A DNA stretch of 50,190 nt. Origin: an uncultured Methanobrevibacter sp. Its GTDB lineage: Archaea; Methanobacteriota; Methanobacteria; Methanobacteriales; Methanobacteriaceae. A model generated the notes under the pieces. It did not search any database. It saw only the letters and a list, made by a program, of their open reading frames with translations, and was not told the origin of the DNA. A program made the translations under genes and the position numbers. The stretch is taken from assembly GCF_902771435.1 (NCBI RefSeq), contig NZ_CACXXB010000016.1, positions 1-50,190 of the forward strand. The letters run 5' to 3'. Shown here piece by piece: positions 27,134-37,034 of the stretch (position 1 is the first letter of the stretch; each line of letters begins with the position of its first letter).

Positions 27134-28792
27134 ATGCCAGTTATTACATTCAAATATCAAGATTTAAAAGATTTAGGAATCGATATGGAAAAAGATGAAC
27201 TAATAGACACCTTACCAATGATGTCAAGTGATATTGAGGACTTTGATGATGAGGAAATCAAGGTAGAATTCTTCCCAAACAGACCTGACAACTTGTCCGT
27301 CGAAGGAGTAGCTAGATCTTTTAAAGGATTCATTGGTCAGGAAATTGGTTTTCCTGATTATAAAGTGGAAGAATCAGGCGAATATGTTACTGTAGACAGT
27401 GATGTTGCCTCCATCAGACCATACATCGGATTTGCAAAAATCGATAATGTTGATTTCACTGGCGATAAGCTCAAATATGTAATGGATTTCCAGGAAAACC
27501 TCCACTGGGTTATTGGAAGAGACAGAAAAAAAGTTGCTATCGGTATCCACAATGCAGATGTTGTTGAAGGTCCATTCAAATACATTGCAACACCGAAAGA
27601 TGCAAATGCATTCGTACCTTTGGAAAAAGACACCGAAATGACTCCTGACGAAATCCTAACAGATCATGACAAAGGTAAAGCCTATGCTCATTTAATCGAA
27701 GATTTTGATAAATATCCATTAATTTTAGATAAAGACGACAATGTCTTATCCATGCCTCCAATCATTAACGGAGAGTTAACCAAACTTAAAGAAGACACTA
27801 AAAACATCATTGTTGATGTAACTGGTACCGATGAGAGAGCCGTCAATCAGGCTTTAAACATCATTTGCTCCTCATTTGCTGAAGTTGGAGGTCAAATCAA
27901 ATCCATGGAAGTTAAATATGAAGATAAAACTATTAAAACTCCTGATTTAACTCCTCAAGAAATGAGCGTTCATGTTGATACTGCAAATGAATTGATTGGA
28001 GGAACCAATCTCAATGCAGAAGAAATTAAAGAGTTGCTCTTGAAAGCACGTTTTGATGCCGAAATAATCGATGAAAATGAAATCAAAGCAATCATACCTG
28101 CATACAGGGTGGATATCCTTCACGAAGTTGATGTCGTAGAAAATATTGCTGTGCAATATCACATTAACGACGTGGTTGCAGAGCTTCCGGACATGAATAC
28201 AGTAGCTTATGAGAATGACTGGTTTAAAGCTGAAAGCACCATTCGTGAAGTGATGGTCACATTAGGTTTCCAGGAAATAATGAGTTTAATGCTTACAAAT
28301 GAGGAAGCACATTACGAAAAAATGAATCAGGAAGAAAAACCTCATGTTCAAGTTGCAAGACCTATTACAATCGACAGGACAATGATTAGAACAAGTTTAA
28401 TGAATAGCCTGATGGAATTTTTAGAGGACAACACCCACGAAGACCTGCCTCAGAAAATCTTTGAAATCGGTGATGTATTGTATCTTGATGAAACCAAAGA
28501 AAATAAAACCGCATCATCCAAGAAATTGGCAGCACTCGTTTGTCACTCAACTGCAAACTTTACTGAAATCAAATCCATTGTTACAAGCGTCTTAGCTAAC
28601 CTGGGATATTCAATGGAAATAACCGACAGTGAAAATGAAACATTCATTAAAGGCAGGGCAGCGGACGTTACCGGTGAAGCGCAAAAAGGAACAATTAAAG
28701 GATTCTTTGGAGAGGTTTCACCTGAAGTGATTACCAATTTTACCCTGGAATATCCTGTAATCGGATTTGAAATTGAATTCATTAACAAATGA
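27134..28792 (+). CDS. pheT: Phenylalanyl-tRNA synthetase beta subunit
   Basis: 552-residue archaeal/eukaryotic-type PheRS beta, lacking the bacterial N-terminal tRNA-binding and anticodon-binding domains. Recognisable are [20 protein letters not shown], the B5 domain (about residues 270-345, with [16 protein letters not shown] split around 335) and the pseudo-catalytic core after 360. GGAG precedes the ATG by seven bases. The alpha subunit gene (pheS) is not in the window, so the two subunits are encoded apart. Confidence 0.95.
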   Translation: MPVITFKYQDLKDLGIDMEKDELIDTLPMMSSDIEDFDDEEIKVEFFPNRPDNLSVEGVARSFKGFIGQEIGFPDYKVEESGEYVTVDSDVASIRPYIGFAKIDNVDFTGDKLKYVMDFQENLHWVIGRDRKKVAIGIHNADVVEGPFKYIATPKDANAFVPLEKDTEMTPDEILTDHDKGKAYAHLIEDFDKYPLILDKDDNVLSMPPIINGELTKLKEDTKNIIVDVTGTDERAVNQALNIICSSFAEVGGQIKSMEVKYEDKTIKTPDLTPQEMSVHVDTANELIGGTNLNAEEIKELLLKARFDAEIIDENEIKAIIPAYRVDILHEVDVVENIAVQYHINDVVAELPDMNTVAYENDWFKAESTIREVMVTLGFQEIMSLMLTNEEAHYEKMNQEEKPHVQVARPITIDRTMIRTSLMNSLMEFLEDNTHEDLPQKIFEIGDVLYLDETKENKTASSKKLAALVCHSTANFTEIKSIVTSVLANLGYSMEITDSENETFIKGRAADVTGEAQKGTIKGFFGEVSPEVITNFTLEYPVIGFEIEFINK

Positions 28793-28809
28793 ATTCTTTC
28801 ACTCTTTTT

Positions 28810-28950
28810 TTAATACCACAGTTTTCTCATGTCAGTTTCCATTTGGGAGTAATTGTTAACCACATGAGTGCCATCATAATTATAGAAAACAAGTATGAAT
28901 ATTAATAGGATTATTATAATAGCTATTAAAATTATTGTCCATTTCTTCAA
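28810..28950 (-). CDS. 46-residue single-TM membrane peptide, TTG start
   Basis: Short gene not apparent in ATG-only searches. It begins with TTG at 28950, immediately after the TAA of the YjbQ gene; GGTGA four to five bases upstream (inside the end of yjbQ) provides the ribosome binding site. The product starts LKKWTIILIAIIIILLIFIL, a Lys/Trp cap and one strong TM helix, then a 25-residue soluble tail with Asn, Tyr and acidic residues. Ends in TAA at 28810. Immediate coupling to yjbQ supports translation. Function unknown. Confidence 0.6.
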   Translation of the reverse strand: MKKWTIILIAIIIILLIFILVFYNYDGTHVVNNYSQMETDMRKLWY

Positions 28951-29355
28951 TTATTCACCAACCATTGTCAAAGTTACTGTTCTGTTGTGTCTTGGTCCAT
29001 CTAATTCAACAAAAAATACTGATTGCCAGGTGCCCAAGTCAAGTTTTCCATTTTTTATAGGCAAACATTCACTTGAAGAGAGTAAAAATGACTTCAGGTG
29101 TGAGCGTGCATTATTGTCAATTCGATCATGAGAGTAGGAATATTTGTCAGTGATTAAATTATCCAACGTGAACTGGACATCCTTTAATAAACCCGCCTCA
29201 TTTTCATTAACGACAATGGCGGATGTTGAATGCCTTGAGAAAATGGAGACAATCCCCTCGTTAATCTCAATTAACTCATTAATTCTGGAAGTTATGTCAA
29301 TAATTTCAAAGTTTTTTGAAGTGTTGATTTTTATAGAATCTGTTTTAACTGTCAT
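28951..29355 (-). CDS. YjbQ family protein (UPF0047)
   Basis: 134-residue single-domain protein with the family marks GIVSIFSRHSTSAIVVNENE, SYSHDRIDNNARSHLKSFLL (His and Asn of the shared active pocket) and the C-terminal GTWQSVFFVELDGPRHNRTV. Some members replace thiamin-phosphate synthase genetically, hence the name secondary thiamine-phosphate synthase; the true reaction is unsettled. It is convergent to pheT with the 46-residue membrane peptide between them. Confidence 0.92.
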   Translation of the reverse strand: MTVKTDSIKINTSKNFEIIDITSRINELIEINEGIVSIFSRHSTSAIVVNENEAGLLKDVQFTLDNLITDKYSYSHDRIDNNARSHLKSFLLSSSECLPIKNGKLDLGTWQSVFFVELDGPRHNRTVTLTMVGE

Positions 29356-29412
29356 TGAATAACTATTTGTCTAAAGTTGTTAATAAACAAAAGAAAAAAA
29401 AGAAAGGAAAAA

Positions 29413-31149
29413 TTATTCGAATTCACTTTTACGTCTGTATCCATAAATAAGACATCCCATAATTGAGAGAATGCACAATACTATCAGCCCGGAAGTGTTT
29501 GTAAGCTCTTTTGATGTTGTAACAGGAGGAATAATTTCATATGCTTTTCCTTCGCTGGAAGCATCACCACTTCCAGTGTCTCCAGCATCCAAATCACCAT
29601 TTGACAAGGCATCATTACTATTGTCTGAGGTATCCTGTGACGGAATGCTTGAACTGTTTGTTCCATAATTGCCAGATTTTTGTGAATTGGTTACATGTGA
29701 ACCTGAAGAGTTTCCTCCTTGAGAATTTCCTTGGTAATTGGAACCTCCACTAACATCAGAAGTTCCCCCATCATCAGAATTTCCCTGAGAACCTGTTTCA
29801 CCATCAGATGAGGTTGATTTTGAATCCTGTTCTACTCCCTTTTCTCCTGAAGCCTTATAATCATATTTATAATACTGACCACCAATTTCAACTTGAACAT
29901 CATGGTCAACAGTATAATCTAAACCTTTAACAACAGTAGCCTGTCCGTTTTTAACATCAACTGTATATTTATTTCCATCAACTTCAACATTTGTTTGAAA
30001 TGTTGCAAATTCATTGACTGCTTTTCCGGATGAGTCCTTCAGCTGAAGGGATAACGTATTACTAATTGATAATGTATCCAACTTCATTAATGATGCTAAA
30101 AGCCTTGGACATACAAAAGTATTTGAAGGGTCGTTAGAATCATACCAGTTCTGACCCAATTCAAAATTCTCATTTTCCCAGTAATTTTTAGCCTGGTAAA
30201 ATTCATTATGCGCCATATAGTTATATTCAACCACAAGTTTCGAGTTACCTGAACTTCTGAATGCAGAACCCAACAAAAAACCGTTTCCCGTTTCAAATCC
30301 GCCCATAGATGAACGAGGATCTTTTCGGCTATGGGTTAATGAATTTGATTTGACAACGTCATTGGCTGATGTTGAATTGATATAAACACCATTGGTATTA
30401 TCATATACATTGTTTCGAGTGATTAAAGTATTTGAAGACCTGTTGAACGTTGAAATACCATTTAAGTCATTATGGTGGATTGTGTTGTTAGTTATATTGC
30501 AAAATTCAATATTTGATGTTTCAATTCCGGACCATTTGTTATAGGCAATACTGTTATTTTCAACAAGACTGTTTTTCACATCCTTAAGCTGCAAACCATT
30601 GTTGGTGGCTTTTGAAATCTCATTATTGGATATGATGATTCTATCGCAATCTTTAATCAATATTCCATTTTTTCCACCAATTACATTATTATCCCCAACA
30701 GTGACGTTTTTTACGCCATCAACAATGACACCACAGTCACTGCCCCCAGCAATGATAGTTATTCCGGACAATATGCTGCCGGCTGATTTTGATGTAAAGT
30801 AAAATCCGAAAGTTTTGTCTATTCCTAATCTCTTAGCATTATCATTTAATTTGCCTGATGTGTAAACAATACTGTCATTTTTAGAAATTATGTTTAACTT
30901 CTTATTTACGATTAAAGAAATATTCCTGTACTCACCATCTGTAAATTCAAATGTATCCCCATCATTTGCACTATCAAATTTTGATTGAATGTCTTCATTT
31001 GATAAGTCAGAAGTGATTGAGTGATAATTGCTTCCTCCATCTGCAAGTACAGTCATATTGTTTTCTTGAATATTAGCTGCACTAACTGAAGAAACTAAGA
31101 ATAAGAACAATAATAATGTGATAAAAATCTTAAATACTTTTTTACCCAT
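29413..31149 (-). CDS. Adhesin-like surface protein with beta-helix and C-terminal membrane anchor
   Basis: 578 residues. Signal peptide at 1-24 (KIFITLLLFLFLVSSVSA), then a right-handed parallel beta-helix (about 60-310) with PbH1-type turns such as VENNSIAYNKWSGIE and ITNNTIHHNDLNGI. A small beta domain (about 350-430) follows, then a long Ser/Gly/Asn-rich stalk (about 435-540) and a C-terminal TM helix with a basic stop-transfer end (YRRKSEFE). This is the adhesin-like protein class expanded in Methanobrevibacter. It likely reaches through pseudomurein. An AGGAAG site precedes the ATG. Divergent from the 988-residue adhesin. Confidence 0.88.
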   Translation of the reverse strand: MGKKVFKIFITLLLFLFLVSSVSAANIQENNMTVLADGGSNYHSITSDLSNEDIQSKFDSANDGDTFEFTDGEYRNISLIVNKKLNIISKNDSIVYTSGKLNDNAKRLGIDKTFGFYFTSKSAGSILSGITIIAGGSDCGVIVDGVKNVTVGDNNVIGGKNGILIKDCDRIIISNNEISKATNNGLQLKDVKNSLVENNSIAYNKWSGIETSNIEFCNITNNTIHHNDLNGISTFNRSSNTLITRNNVYDNTNGVYINSTSANDVVKSNSLTHSRKDPRSSMGGFETGNGFLLGSAFRSSGNSKLVVEYNYMAHNEFYQAKNYWENENFELGQNWYDSNDPSNTFVCPRLLASLMKLDTLSISNTLSLQLKDSSGKAVNEFATFQTNVEVDGNKYTVDVKNGQATVVKGLDYTVDHDVQVEIGGQYYKYDYKASGEKGVEQDSKSTSSDGETGSQGNSDDGGTSDVSGGSNYQGNSQGGNSSGSHVTNSQKSGNYGTNSSSIPSQDTSDNSNDALSNGDLDAGDTGSGDASSEGKAYEIIPPVTTSKELTNTSGLIVLCILSIMGCLIYGYRRKSEFE

Positions 31150-31490
31150 ATTAAAAACTTCCTAAACCTTATTTTTATAATCAATGAATAAAATATAAAA
31201 ATAATTCTTAAAATGAAAGAAATTATCCATATACATAATATTGATTAACGATATACTCTTTGAATTTAAATATATTTAAATATAAGTATAATAACACCGT
31301 TATATTAGAAAATGTAGGCGATATAAATCTAATTACATCAAAAAGATTAGATTAACAGTGTTATATAACAAATTAAAGACATTTTAATTTAAATAATATG
31401 AAAATCAATATAAAAATAATTGCTTATCGATTAAATTTCATTATATAAATTAGATTAAGTAATTGATTATAATTAGTTATGAGGAAAAAT
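31150..31490. promoter_or_regulatory. Divergent adhesin control region with nested inverted repeats
   Basis: 342-base gap between two outward-facing adhesin genes. Contains ATAACACCGTTA at 31291-31302 and its near reverse complement TAACAGTGTTAT at 31353-31364. Between them is a perfect 8-base inverted repeat AATCTAAT (31326-31333) / ATTAGATT (31346-31353). The whole is roughly symmetric about 31330-31340. TATA-like AT-rich stretches occur on both sides. A shared regulator site for both genes is inferred. Confidence 0.5.
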
Positions 31491-31491
31491 C

Positions 31492-34458
31492 ATGAATAAA
31501 AAGAGTTTAATATTATCAGTTCTGTTAGTATTAATTGTTTTTTTAAGTGCAACAGCAGTATCTGCAGAAAACACTACAGATAGTGGAAGTGTAGATGATG
31601 TATTGTCCGCTTCACAAATAACAATTGAAACAACAGACACCAATGATCAAATTCAAACAAAGATTAACAGTTTGAATGATGGAGACACTTTAAATTTCCA
31701 GACTGGAGAATATAAAGACATCTGTCTATACGTAAACAAAAGTATTACAATTAACGGAAACGGCTCTACATTATACGGTTATGATAGGCCTTCCGCAAAT
31801 ACCACCCCCGACATTATCATGAACAAGACCTCCGAAGGAGGATATGCCATTACAAATCTTGCTACATTATATATCCTTAAAACAAATGGTCTCGTTTTAA
31901 AAGACATAAATATTGTTGCAGGTGCAAACAGTGGGACAGACAAAGGAGCTGATACAAGATACAGCAACTGTGTAATCTACAATTATTTCTCAAACAAAAC
32001 AACCATAACAAACACCGAAATTGAAGGTTGTTCCTGGGGAATTTGGTTCCAAAACTGCGCTGATGGAATAATCGAAAACAATGATGTTAAAAATCAGGGA
32101 ATCACAGGAATTTTCAACTTCCAGTCACCTAGAACAATAATAAGGAACAACACAGTAACCAATGCCAAAAACCATGGTATCGATGTAAGGCATGGTGTTG
32201 GACCAAATGTGAAAGTTTTAAACAACACAGTAATCGGTTCTAAAGAAGGAATCTATTTATTGCACTCTGCAAAACATGTTGTAACCGGAAACACAATTGT
32301 CAATTGTACCTTAAGTTCAATCACCTGTTGCGGCGCTAGCCACATTACCATAAAAGACAACAAATTATACAACTCCAGAATCGGTGTTCTTTTAGGTGGA
32401 GGACAACCTGTAGGTGGAGCTTATACCGGATATAACAATATCACTATCGGTGCAAATGAATGGAAATTAGATACCTTACCAATGCCTCCTTCATTCGTAT
32501 TTTATGTTGGCGAAGCAAAAGGAGATTACGCTGGCATTGATGCAATGATGGGCACTTACTCAGACAGCAGCCTAACCAATATCACCTATGTTGAATATAG
32601 TGGAATTGAAACTCCAAAAGACATTAATGTAGATTATAATACAATTCTTAAAGAAACAGGCACTATCGTTAAAATTTCTTCAGGAATGACCAATGCACAA
32701 ATCCAAGAAAAAATCAATGAAATGAAAAACGGCGACACATTAAGTTTTGAGAAAAATGCAGTATTTGAAGACATCTGCATTTACATTGACAAAAACATTA
32801 AGATACTGGGAAATAATGCAACATTAAAAGGATTAAATACTATTGACATCAATAAGATTCCTGAAAAAATCACCAAACAGACCAATGAATCAGGATATGC
32901 AATTACCTACCGCTCAGTATTATATTCAGTGAATAACACCGGTGCAGTTATCAGCGATTTAAACATAATCGGAAACTATCCGGCATATGATTTAAACAAA
33001 CCTAATGGACCTGCATATACTACTGCATGTATCTATGCTGAAAACAGCAAAAACCTTACAGTCACAGGCTGTAAAATTAACGGTGCATCATGGGGTATTT
33101 TTGTAGGATATCAACAGAGAGGATGTCCTAATTCAATTATTACCAACAATATTGTTAAAGACCAATACACTACAGGTATAATCTGTTTTGGATCCAAACA
33201 ATCCATTATTGTTAACAATACAGTGGCTAATGCTAAAAACCATGGAATTGATGTAAGATTCCCTGCTGGATTTGGCGTTACTGTATTCAACAATACAGTA
33301 TCAGGTGCTAAAGAAGGAATTTATCTTTTACACTCCTACGGACACAAAGTATATGAAAATACAATTTTAAACTCAAAAATAAGTTCAATTACCTGTTACG
33401 GATCATACAATGAAACCATATTCAACAATACATTAAGCGGAAGCAGAATTGCAATTTTACTCGGTGGAGGATACTATGATGTAACCATCGGCAAAAACGC
33501 ATACAAACCGGACAAATTACCGTTCCCACCTACTTTCGAATTCTATGTGGTTCAAGGTGAAAACAGATACCAAAGTTCTGAAAATGTACAGGGCACATAC
33601 AAAGATTCACAGGCTGTAAACTTAACTGCATCAGACGCTACTGTCGGATACAAAGGTTCAATGGATGTGACTTTAAAAGACAATAAAGGCAAAGCGATTG
33701 TAAATAAAACAGTCACAGTCACCGCTGGAGATGAAACTTTCACAGGCATGACAGATGCCAACGGTATTGCCCCAGTTAATGTGGACTTGCCGGAAGGCAA
33801 TTACACTGCTGCTATCCATACTTCAAGCGATTATTACAATAAAGCAGGAAATGCAGTTGCATCAATAACTGTCAGTGATGATAGGGCAGATTGCGTAATA
33901 GCTGCCTCAAGTAAAACAGCATACTTAAAAACAATCAAATCAGGGTATAAATATTCAGTTACCCTAAAAGACAGTAATGGAAATGTTTTAGCTAACAAAA
34001 ATGTTACAATCACATTTAACGGTAAAACATACAATTCAACTACAAACGATAAGGGAGTAGCTAGCGTAACACTAAAAGCAACAAAAATCGGATCCAAAAA
34101 AGTAACTGTAAACTTTGCTGGTGATGATGAATCCAAAGCAGCAAACAAAACCGCAACAATTAAAGTTAAAAAAGAGGCTTCCAAATTAACAGCTTCCAAA
34201 AAGACCTTTAAGGCCAGTGCCAAAACCAAGAAATATACTGTTACCTTAAAAACCAAATCCGGAAAAGCTATTGCAAAAGCAAAAGTTACTATTAAAATTA
34301 AAGGTAAAACTTACAAAGCAACTACAAAATCTAGCGGTAAAGCTACATTTAAGATTACCAAATTAACTAAAAAAGGCAAATACACCTCAATAGTTAAATA
34401 TTCAGGTAACAGCTACTACTACGCAAAAACAGTTAAACCAAAAATAACAATAAAATAA
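31492..34458 (+). CDS. Large adhesin-like protein: duplicated beta-helix plus three Ig-like domains
   Basis: 988 residues, signal peptide at 1-25 (ends AVSAEN). Two homologous beta-helix units (about 40-385 and 390-735) share the phrases NDGDTLNF/KNGDTLSF, KNHGIDVR, GSKEGIYLLHS/GAKEGIYLLHS and SRIGVLLGGG/SRIAILLGGG, showing an internal duplication. Three Ig-like (Big_1-type) domains follow (about 735-815, 816-900, 900-988), each with a DNKGKAI/DSNGNVL/TKSGKAI turn. The last is very Lys-rich and there is no C-terminal TM helix, so retention at the cell wall may be by charge. GAGGAAAAA precedes the ATG. Confidence 0.9.
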   Translation: MNKKSLILSVLLVLIVFLSATAVSAENTTDSGSVDDVLSASQITIETTDTNDQIQTKINSLNDGDTLNFQTGEYKDICLYVNKSITINGNGSTLYGYDRPSANTTPDIIMNKTSEGGYAITNLATLYILKTNGLVLKDINIVAGANSGTDKGADTRYSNCVIYNYFSNKTTITNTEIEGCSWGIWFQNCADGIIENNDVKNQGITGIFNFQSPRTIIRNNTVTNAKNHGIDVRHGVGPNVKVLNNTVIGSKEGIYLLHSAKHVVTGNTIVNCTLSSITCCGASHITIKDNKLYNSRIGVLLGGGQPVGGAYTGYNNITIGANEWKLDTLPMPPSFVFYVGEAKGDYAGIDAMMGTYSDSSLTNITYVEYSGIETPKDINVDYNTILKETGTIVKISSGMTNAQIQEKINEMKNGDTLSFEKNAVFEDICIYIDKNIKILGNNATLKGLNTIDINKIPEKITKQTNESGYAITYRSVLYSVNNTGAVISDLNIIGNYPAYDLNKPNGPAYTTACIYAENSKNLTVTGCKINGASWGIFVGYQQRGCPNSIITNNIVKDQYTTGIICFGSKQSIIVNNTVANAKNHGIDVRFPAGFGVTVFNNTVSGAKEGIYLLHSYGHKVYENTILNSKISSITCYGSYNETIFNNTLSGSRIAILLGGGYYDVTIGKNAYKPDKLPFPPTFEFYVVQGENRYQSSENVQGTYKDSQAVNLTASDATVGYKGSMDVTLKDNKGKAIVNKTVTVTAGDETFTGMTDANGIAPVNVDLPEGNYTAAIHTSSDYYNKAGNAVASITVSDDRADCVIAASSKTAYLKTIKSGYKYSVTLKDSNGNVLANKNVTITFNGKTYNSTTNDKGVASVTLKATKIGSKKVTVNFAGDDESKAANKTATIKVKKEASKLTASKKTFKASAKTKKYTVTLKTKSGKAIAKAKVTIKIKGKTYKATTKSSGKATFKITKLTKKGKYTSIVKYSGNSYYYAKTVKPKITIK

Positions 34459-34497
34459 AGAGATTTCAACTAATCTCTTTTAATTTTTCTTTTTTTA
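34457..34497 (+). terminator. Hairpin terminator after the large adhesin
   Basis: Nine-base stem AAAGAGATT / AATCTCTTT with a six-base loop, then TAATTTTTCTTTTTTT. The A/T-run could also serve the convergent small membrane gene. Confidence 0.8.
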
Positions 34498-34508
34498 AAA
34501 AAATAAGA

Positions 34509-34727
34509 TTAATACATATTCCTTTTAGAATATGCATAATAGATAATAAATATTCCAACTAGAATTAAAACTATCTGTGAGAATATTGCAAAAAATATTG
34601 CCGGAATGACCTTTAATTCCGCCAACAGCCATAACACACCATATATTACAATTAAAGCTCCGAATAAAATAGCTACTTTATAGCCTATATCCCTTAAATC
34701 AGGAACTCCTCCGTATGGAATTGGCAT
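34509..34727 (-). CDS. Small two-TM membrane protein
   Basis: 72 residues. A short soluble start (MPIPYGGVPDLRDIGYK) is followed by two TM helices (about 17-37 and 43-65) and a basic end (YSKRNMY). The ATG at 34727 follows AAGGTGG by four bases; an upstream TTG in frame is less likely. It begins 9 bases after the rpiA stop and is probably in that operon. Family not recognised. Confidence 0.65.
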   Translation of the reverse strand: MPIPYGGVPDLRDIGYKVAILFGALIVIYGVLWLLAELKVIPAIFFAIFSQIVLILVGIFIIYYAYSKRNMY

Positions 34728-34736
34728 CAAACCACC

Positions 34737-35423
34737 TTACAGTTCTTTGGTTCCGTCATCGGTTCCGACAATGACCTTATCCACCATTTGTGAAAATATT
34801 CCATTTTCCACAACGCCCGGAATCGCATTCAAATCAATTTCCAGATGGGCAGGGGATTCAATCTCGTCAAACTTGGCATCGATGACAAAATTGCCGTTAT
34901 CGGTAATTACCGGGCCGTCTTTCCTTTGAGCCATTCTGATTTGACAGCTAGCTCCCATATCCTCCAGAGCTTTTATGACCATTCTGGATGCATCAGGCAA
35001 AACTTCCACAGGTACCGGGAAATTTCCTAACTTTTCAACACATTTTGATTCATCAACAATGACAATGAACTCATCAGCAGCATAGTCAACTATTTTCTCC
35101 TTGGTGTGGGCTGCTCCGCCTCCCTTAATAAGATTGAAGTCAGAGTCCACTTCATCGGCACCGTCAACTGACAGGTCAATGTCATGCTCTTCCAAGGTAG
35201 TTATCGGAATATTCCACTGTTTTGCAATTAATAATGATTGAAATGAAGTTGGAATTCCCATTACTCTAATTCCTTCATCGCGAATTCTCATACCCACTTT
35301 TTCTATGAAGAAATGTGTTGTTGAACCTGTACCAAGTCCTAAAACCATTCCATCCTTTACATATTCGGCAGCCTTGTAACCTGCATTCTTTTTACCGGAA
35401 TTATTACTGCTAGCATCTTTCAT
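34737..35423 (-). CDS. rpiA: Ribose-5-phosphate isomerase A
   Basis: Interconverts ribose-5-phosphate and ribulose-5-phosphate for nucleotide synthesis. Diagnostic are [36 protein letters not shown] and the late [19 protein letters not shown] region. 228 residues, normal length. The N-terminal extension (about 10 residues, [10 protein letters not shown]) is Ser/Asn-rich. Start ATG overlaps the UPF0179 stop. Confidence 0.96.
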   Translation of the reverse strand: MKDASSNNSGKKNAGYKAAEYVKDGMVLGLGTGSTTHFFIEKVGMRIRDEGIRVMGIPTSFQSLLIAKQWNIPITTLEEHDIDLSVDGADEVDSDFNLIKGGGAAHTKEKIVDYAADEFIVIVDESKCVEKLGNFPVPVEVLPDASRMVIKALEDMGASCQIRMAQRKDGPVITDNGNFVIDAKFDEIESPAHLEIDLNAIPGVVENGIFSQMVDKVIVGTDDGTKEL

Positions 35424-35863
35424 TATATCACAAACCCTAAAGTAAGTTTATTAAGATTATAACCTTTTTTGCATTCCTCCTTATGTTTTCCCTCATGATT
35501 TAACACAATGCATTTGTCATTTTCCATTAAACCTTCAGGGAAACACAAGTCATGGAACTGACAGGTTTCCTCATCACAATCAGGAGCATTAAATGTAAAT
35601 GTTGAACCTTCAAAAATGTTCTTGGAAGTGGTCAGCAAATCTATTTGAGCCCTGTCAACTTCCACAGGCACAACTGCACCTTCAGCATGCACAGGACATT
35701 TCTGTTCATTGTCCTTTACATCAACAATGACATATTTTCTGTTTTCTTCCAGGCTTCCTATGCAAGATGATTTAAATCTACAATCCTTGCAATCTTCAGC
35801 AGGACCTAAAAAAACAAATTCTTGACCTTTTTTTGCTAATTCTTTACCAATCAATGTAATCAT
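35423..35863 (-). CDS. UPF0179 family Cys-rich protein
   Basis: 146 residues, archaeal family of unknown function. Two Cys groups: [10 protein letters not shown] in the first third together with KCPVH, and [12 protein letters not shown] further on, with [17 protein letters not shown] near the end. The arrangement suggests binding of zinc or an Fe-S cluster. Sits between egsA and rpiA with no spacing on either side, consistent with an operon. Confidence 0.88.
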   Translation of the reverse strand: MITLIGKELAKKGQEFVFLGPAEDCKDCRFKSSCIGSLEENRKYVIVDVKDNEQKCPVHAEGAVVPVEVDRAQIDLLTTSKNIFEGSTFTFNAPDCDEETCQFHDLCFPEGLMENDKCIVLNHEGKHKEECKKGYNLNKLTLGFVI

Positions 35864-36907
35864 TTAAATCACCTCTGTTTTGTAGGCCAATTCATAAGCC
35901 GCATCCCGACAAATTCCATTATCTCCTAAAATAGTATATCTTTCAGGCCTGATTTCATTAGCCATCATCAATGCTTCGATAATGTCATCTTCACATACGC
36001 CAATTTCAGCAGCAGTGGTCGGGGCTTGAACAGCCTTTAAAGCATCCCTAATATATTTCCAGTCTCCTCCATGGAGATACATCATCATTATTGTACCTAT
36101 ACCGCACTGCTCACCATGCAGCGCAGGCTTGTCCAATATCTTATCCAGGGCATGTGAGAACAAATGCTCGGATCCGCTGGCAGGCCTTGATGAACCTGCA
36201 ATGCTGATTGCCATTCCTCCACTGAACAATGATTTCATAACTATTCTTGCGCTAGGCTCAAGATTAGGCTTGATATTGGCTATATTGTCAGTGATTAAAT
36301 TTGCAGACATTATGGACAATGCCGCTGCAGATTCGGAGAATGGTTCATTTTTAAGTCTGTGTGCCAACTCCCAATCTTTGATTGCAGTAAAATTTGCCAT
36401 CAAATCAGCACATCCTGCAGCCAACAGTCTGAATGGGGACTGTGCTAGAACTTCAGAATCGGCAATAACAGCTATTGGAGAGTGAGCGGCAACAGATATT
36501 GAAGTATCAGGATTTTTGATTGATGCCATAGGAGATACAATACCGTCGTGTGAAGCTGTTGTCGGCATGGATACAAAGTATACGCCCTGATTGAATGAAG
36601 ACAGTTTGGCAACATCAATGACTTTTCCACCGCCAATACCTAAAACTGTGGTATCAGGTGTAATCAATTCTTCGACTTCAGATATTGAATCGGCAGATGC
36701 TCCATTGACCTTAATAACATCATACTCAATATCATCATTTTCAAGACTTTCAATTACCGGAAACGCACCCACATCATAGGTGTGGGAACCTGTAACAATC
36801 AAAATCTTTTTATCTAAATGCAGAGATTTACATATCTCACCGGTATTCTTTATAATACCCGGATCAATGTAAACTTCACGAGGCATTTGTATTTTCCTAT
36901 TACTCAT
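35864..36907 (-). CDS. egsA: sn-Glycerol-1-phosphate dehydrogenase
   Basis: Makes sn-glycerol-1-phosphate from dihydroxyacetone phosphate, setting the stereochemistry of archaeal lipids. 347 residues. Nucleotide-binding GIGGGKVIDVAKL, SMPTTASHDGIVSP and zinc ligands in ALHGEQCGIGTIMMMYLHGG fit the family. First gene of the egsA-UPF0179-rpiA unit. A strong archaeal marker. Confidence 0.96.
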   Translation of the reverse strand: MSNRKIQMPREVYIDPGIIKNTGEICKSLHLDKKILIVTGSHTYDVGAFPVIESLENDDIEYDVIKVNGASADSISEVEELITPDTTVLGIGGGKVIDVAKLSSFNQGVYFVSMPTTASHDGIVSPMASIKNPDTSISVAAHSPIAVIADSEVLAQSPFRLLAAGCADLMANFTAIKDWELAHRLKNEPFSESAAALSIMSANLITDNIANIKPNLEPSARIVMKSLFSGGMAISIAGSSRPASGSEHLFSHALDKILDKPALHGEQCGIGTIMMMYLHGGDWKYIRDALKAVQAPTTAAEIGVCEDDIIEALMMANEIRPERYTILGDNGICRDAAYELAYKTEVI

Positions 36908-37034
36908 AATATCTCCTAAATTGAATTATTCATTAATATATATGTATAAAATAATTATAAATAACTTTCTTTGAATATATTTAATAGTTATTAAAAACAG
37001 AATATTTAATACTATAAAAAATTATTTAGGTGAT

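Noticed and set aside
31291..31303. ATAAC-ACC-GTTAT in the adhesin control region as the same operator as metY/cysK
   Set aside because: Spacer is 3 instead of 4 and the flanking symmetry is different; treated as a separate element.
33834..34256. 140-codon minus-strand frame in the adhesin 3' part
   Set aside because: Produced by Lys/Thr-rich codons on the plus strand; hydrophobic nonsense with no start signal.
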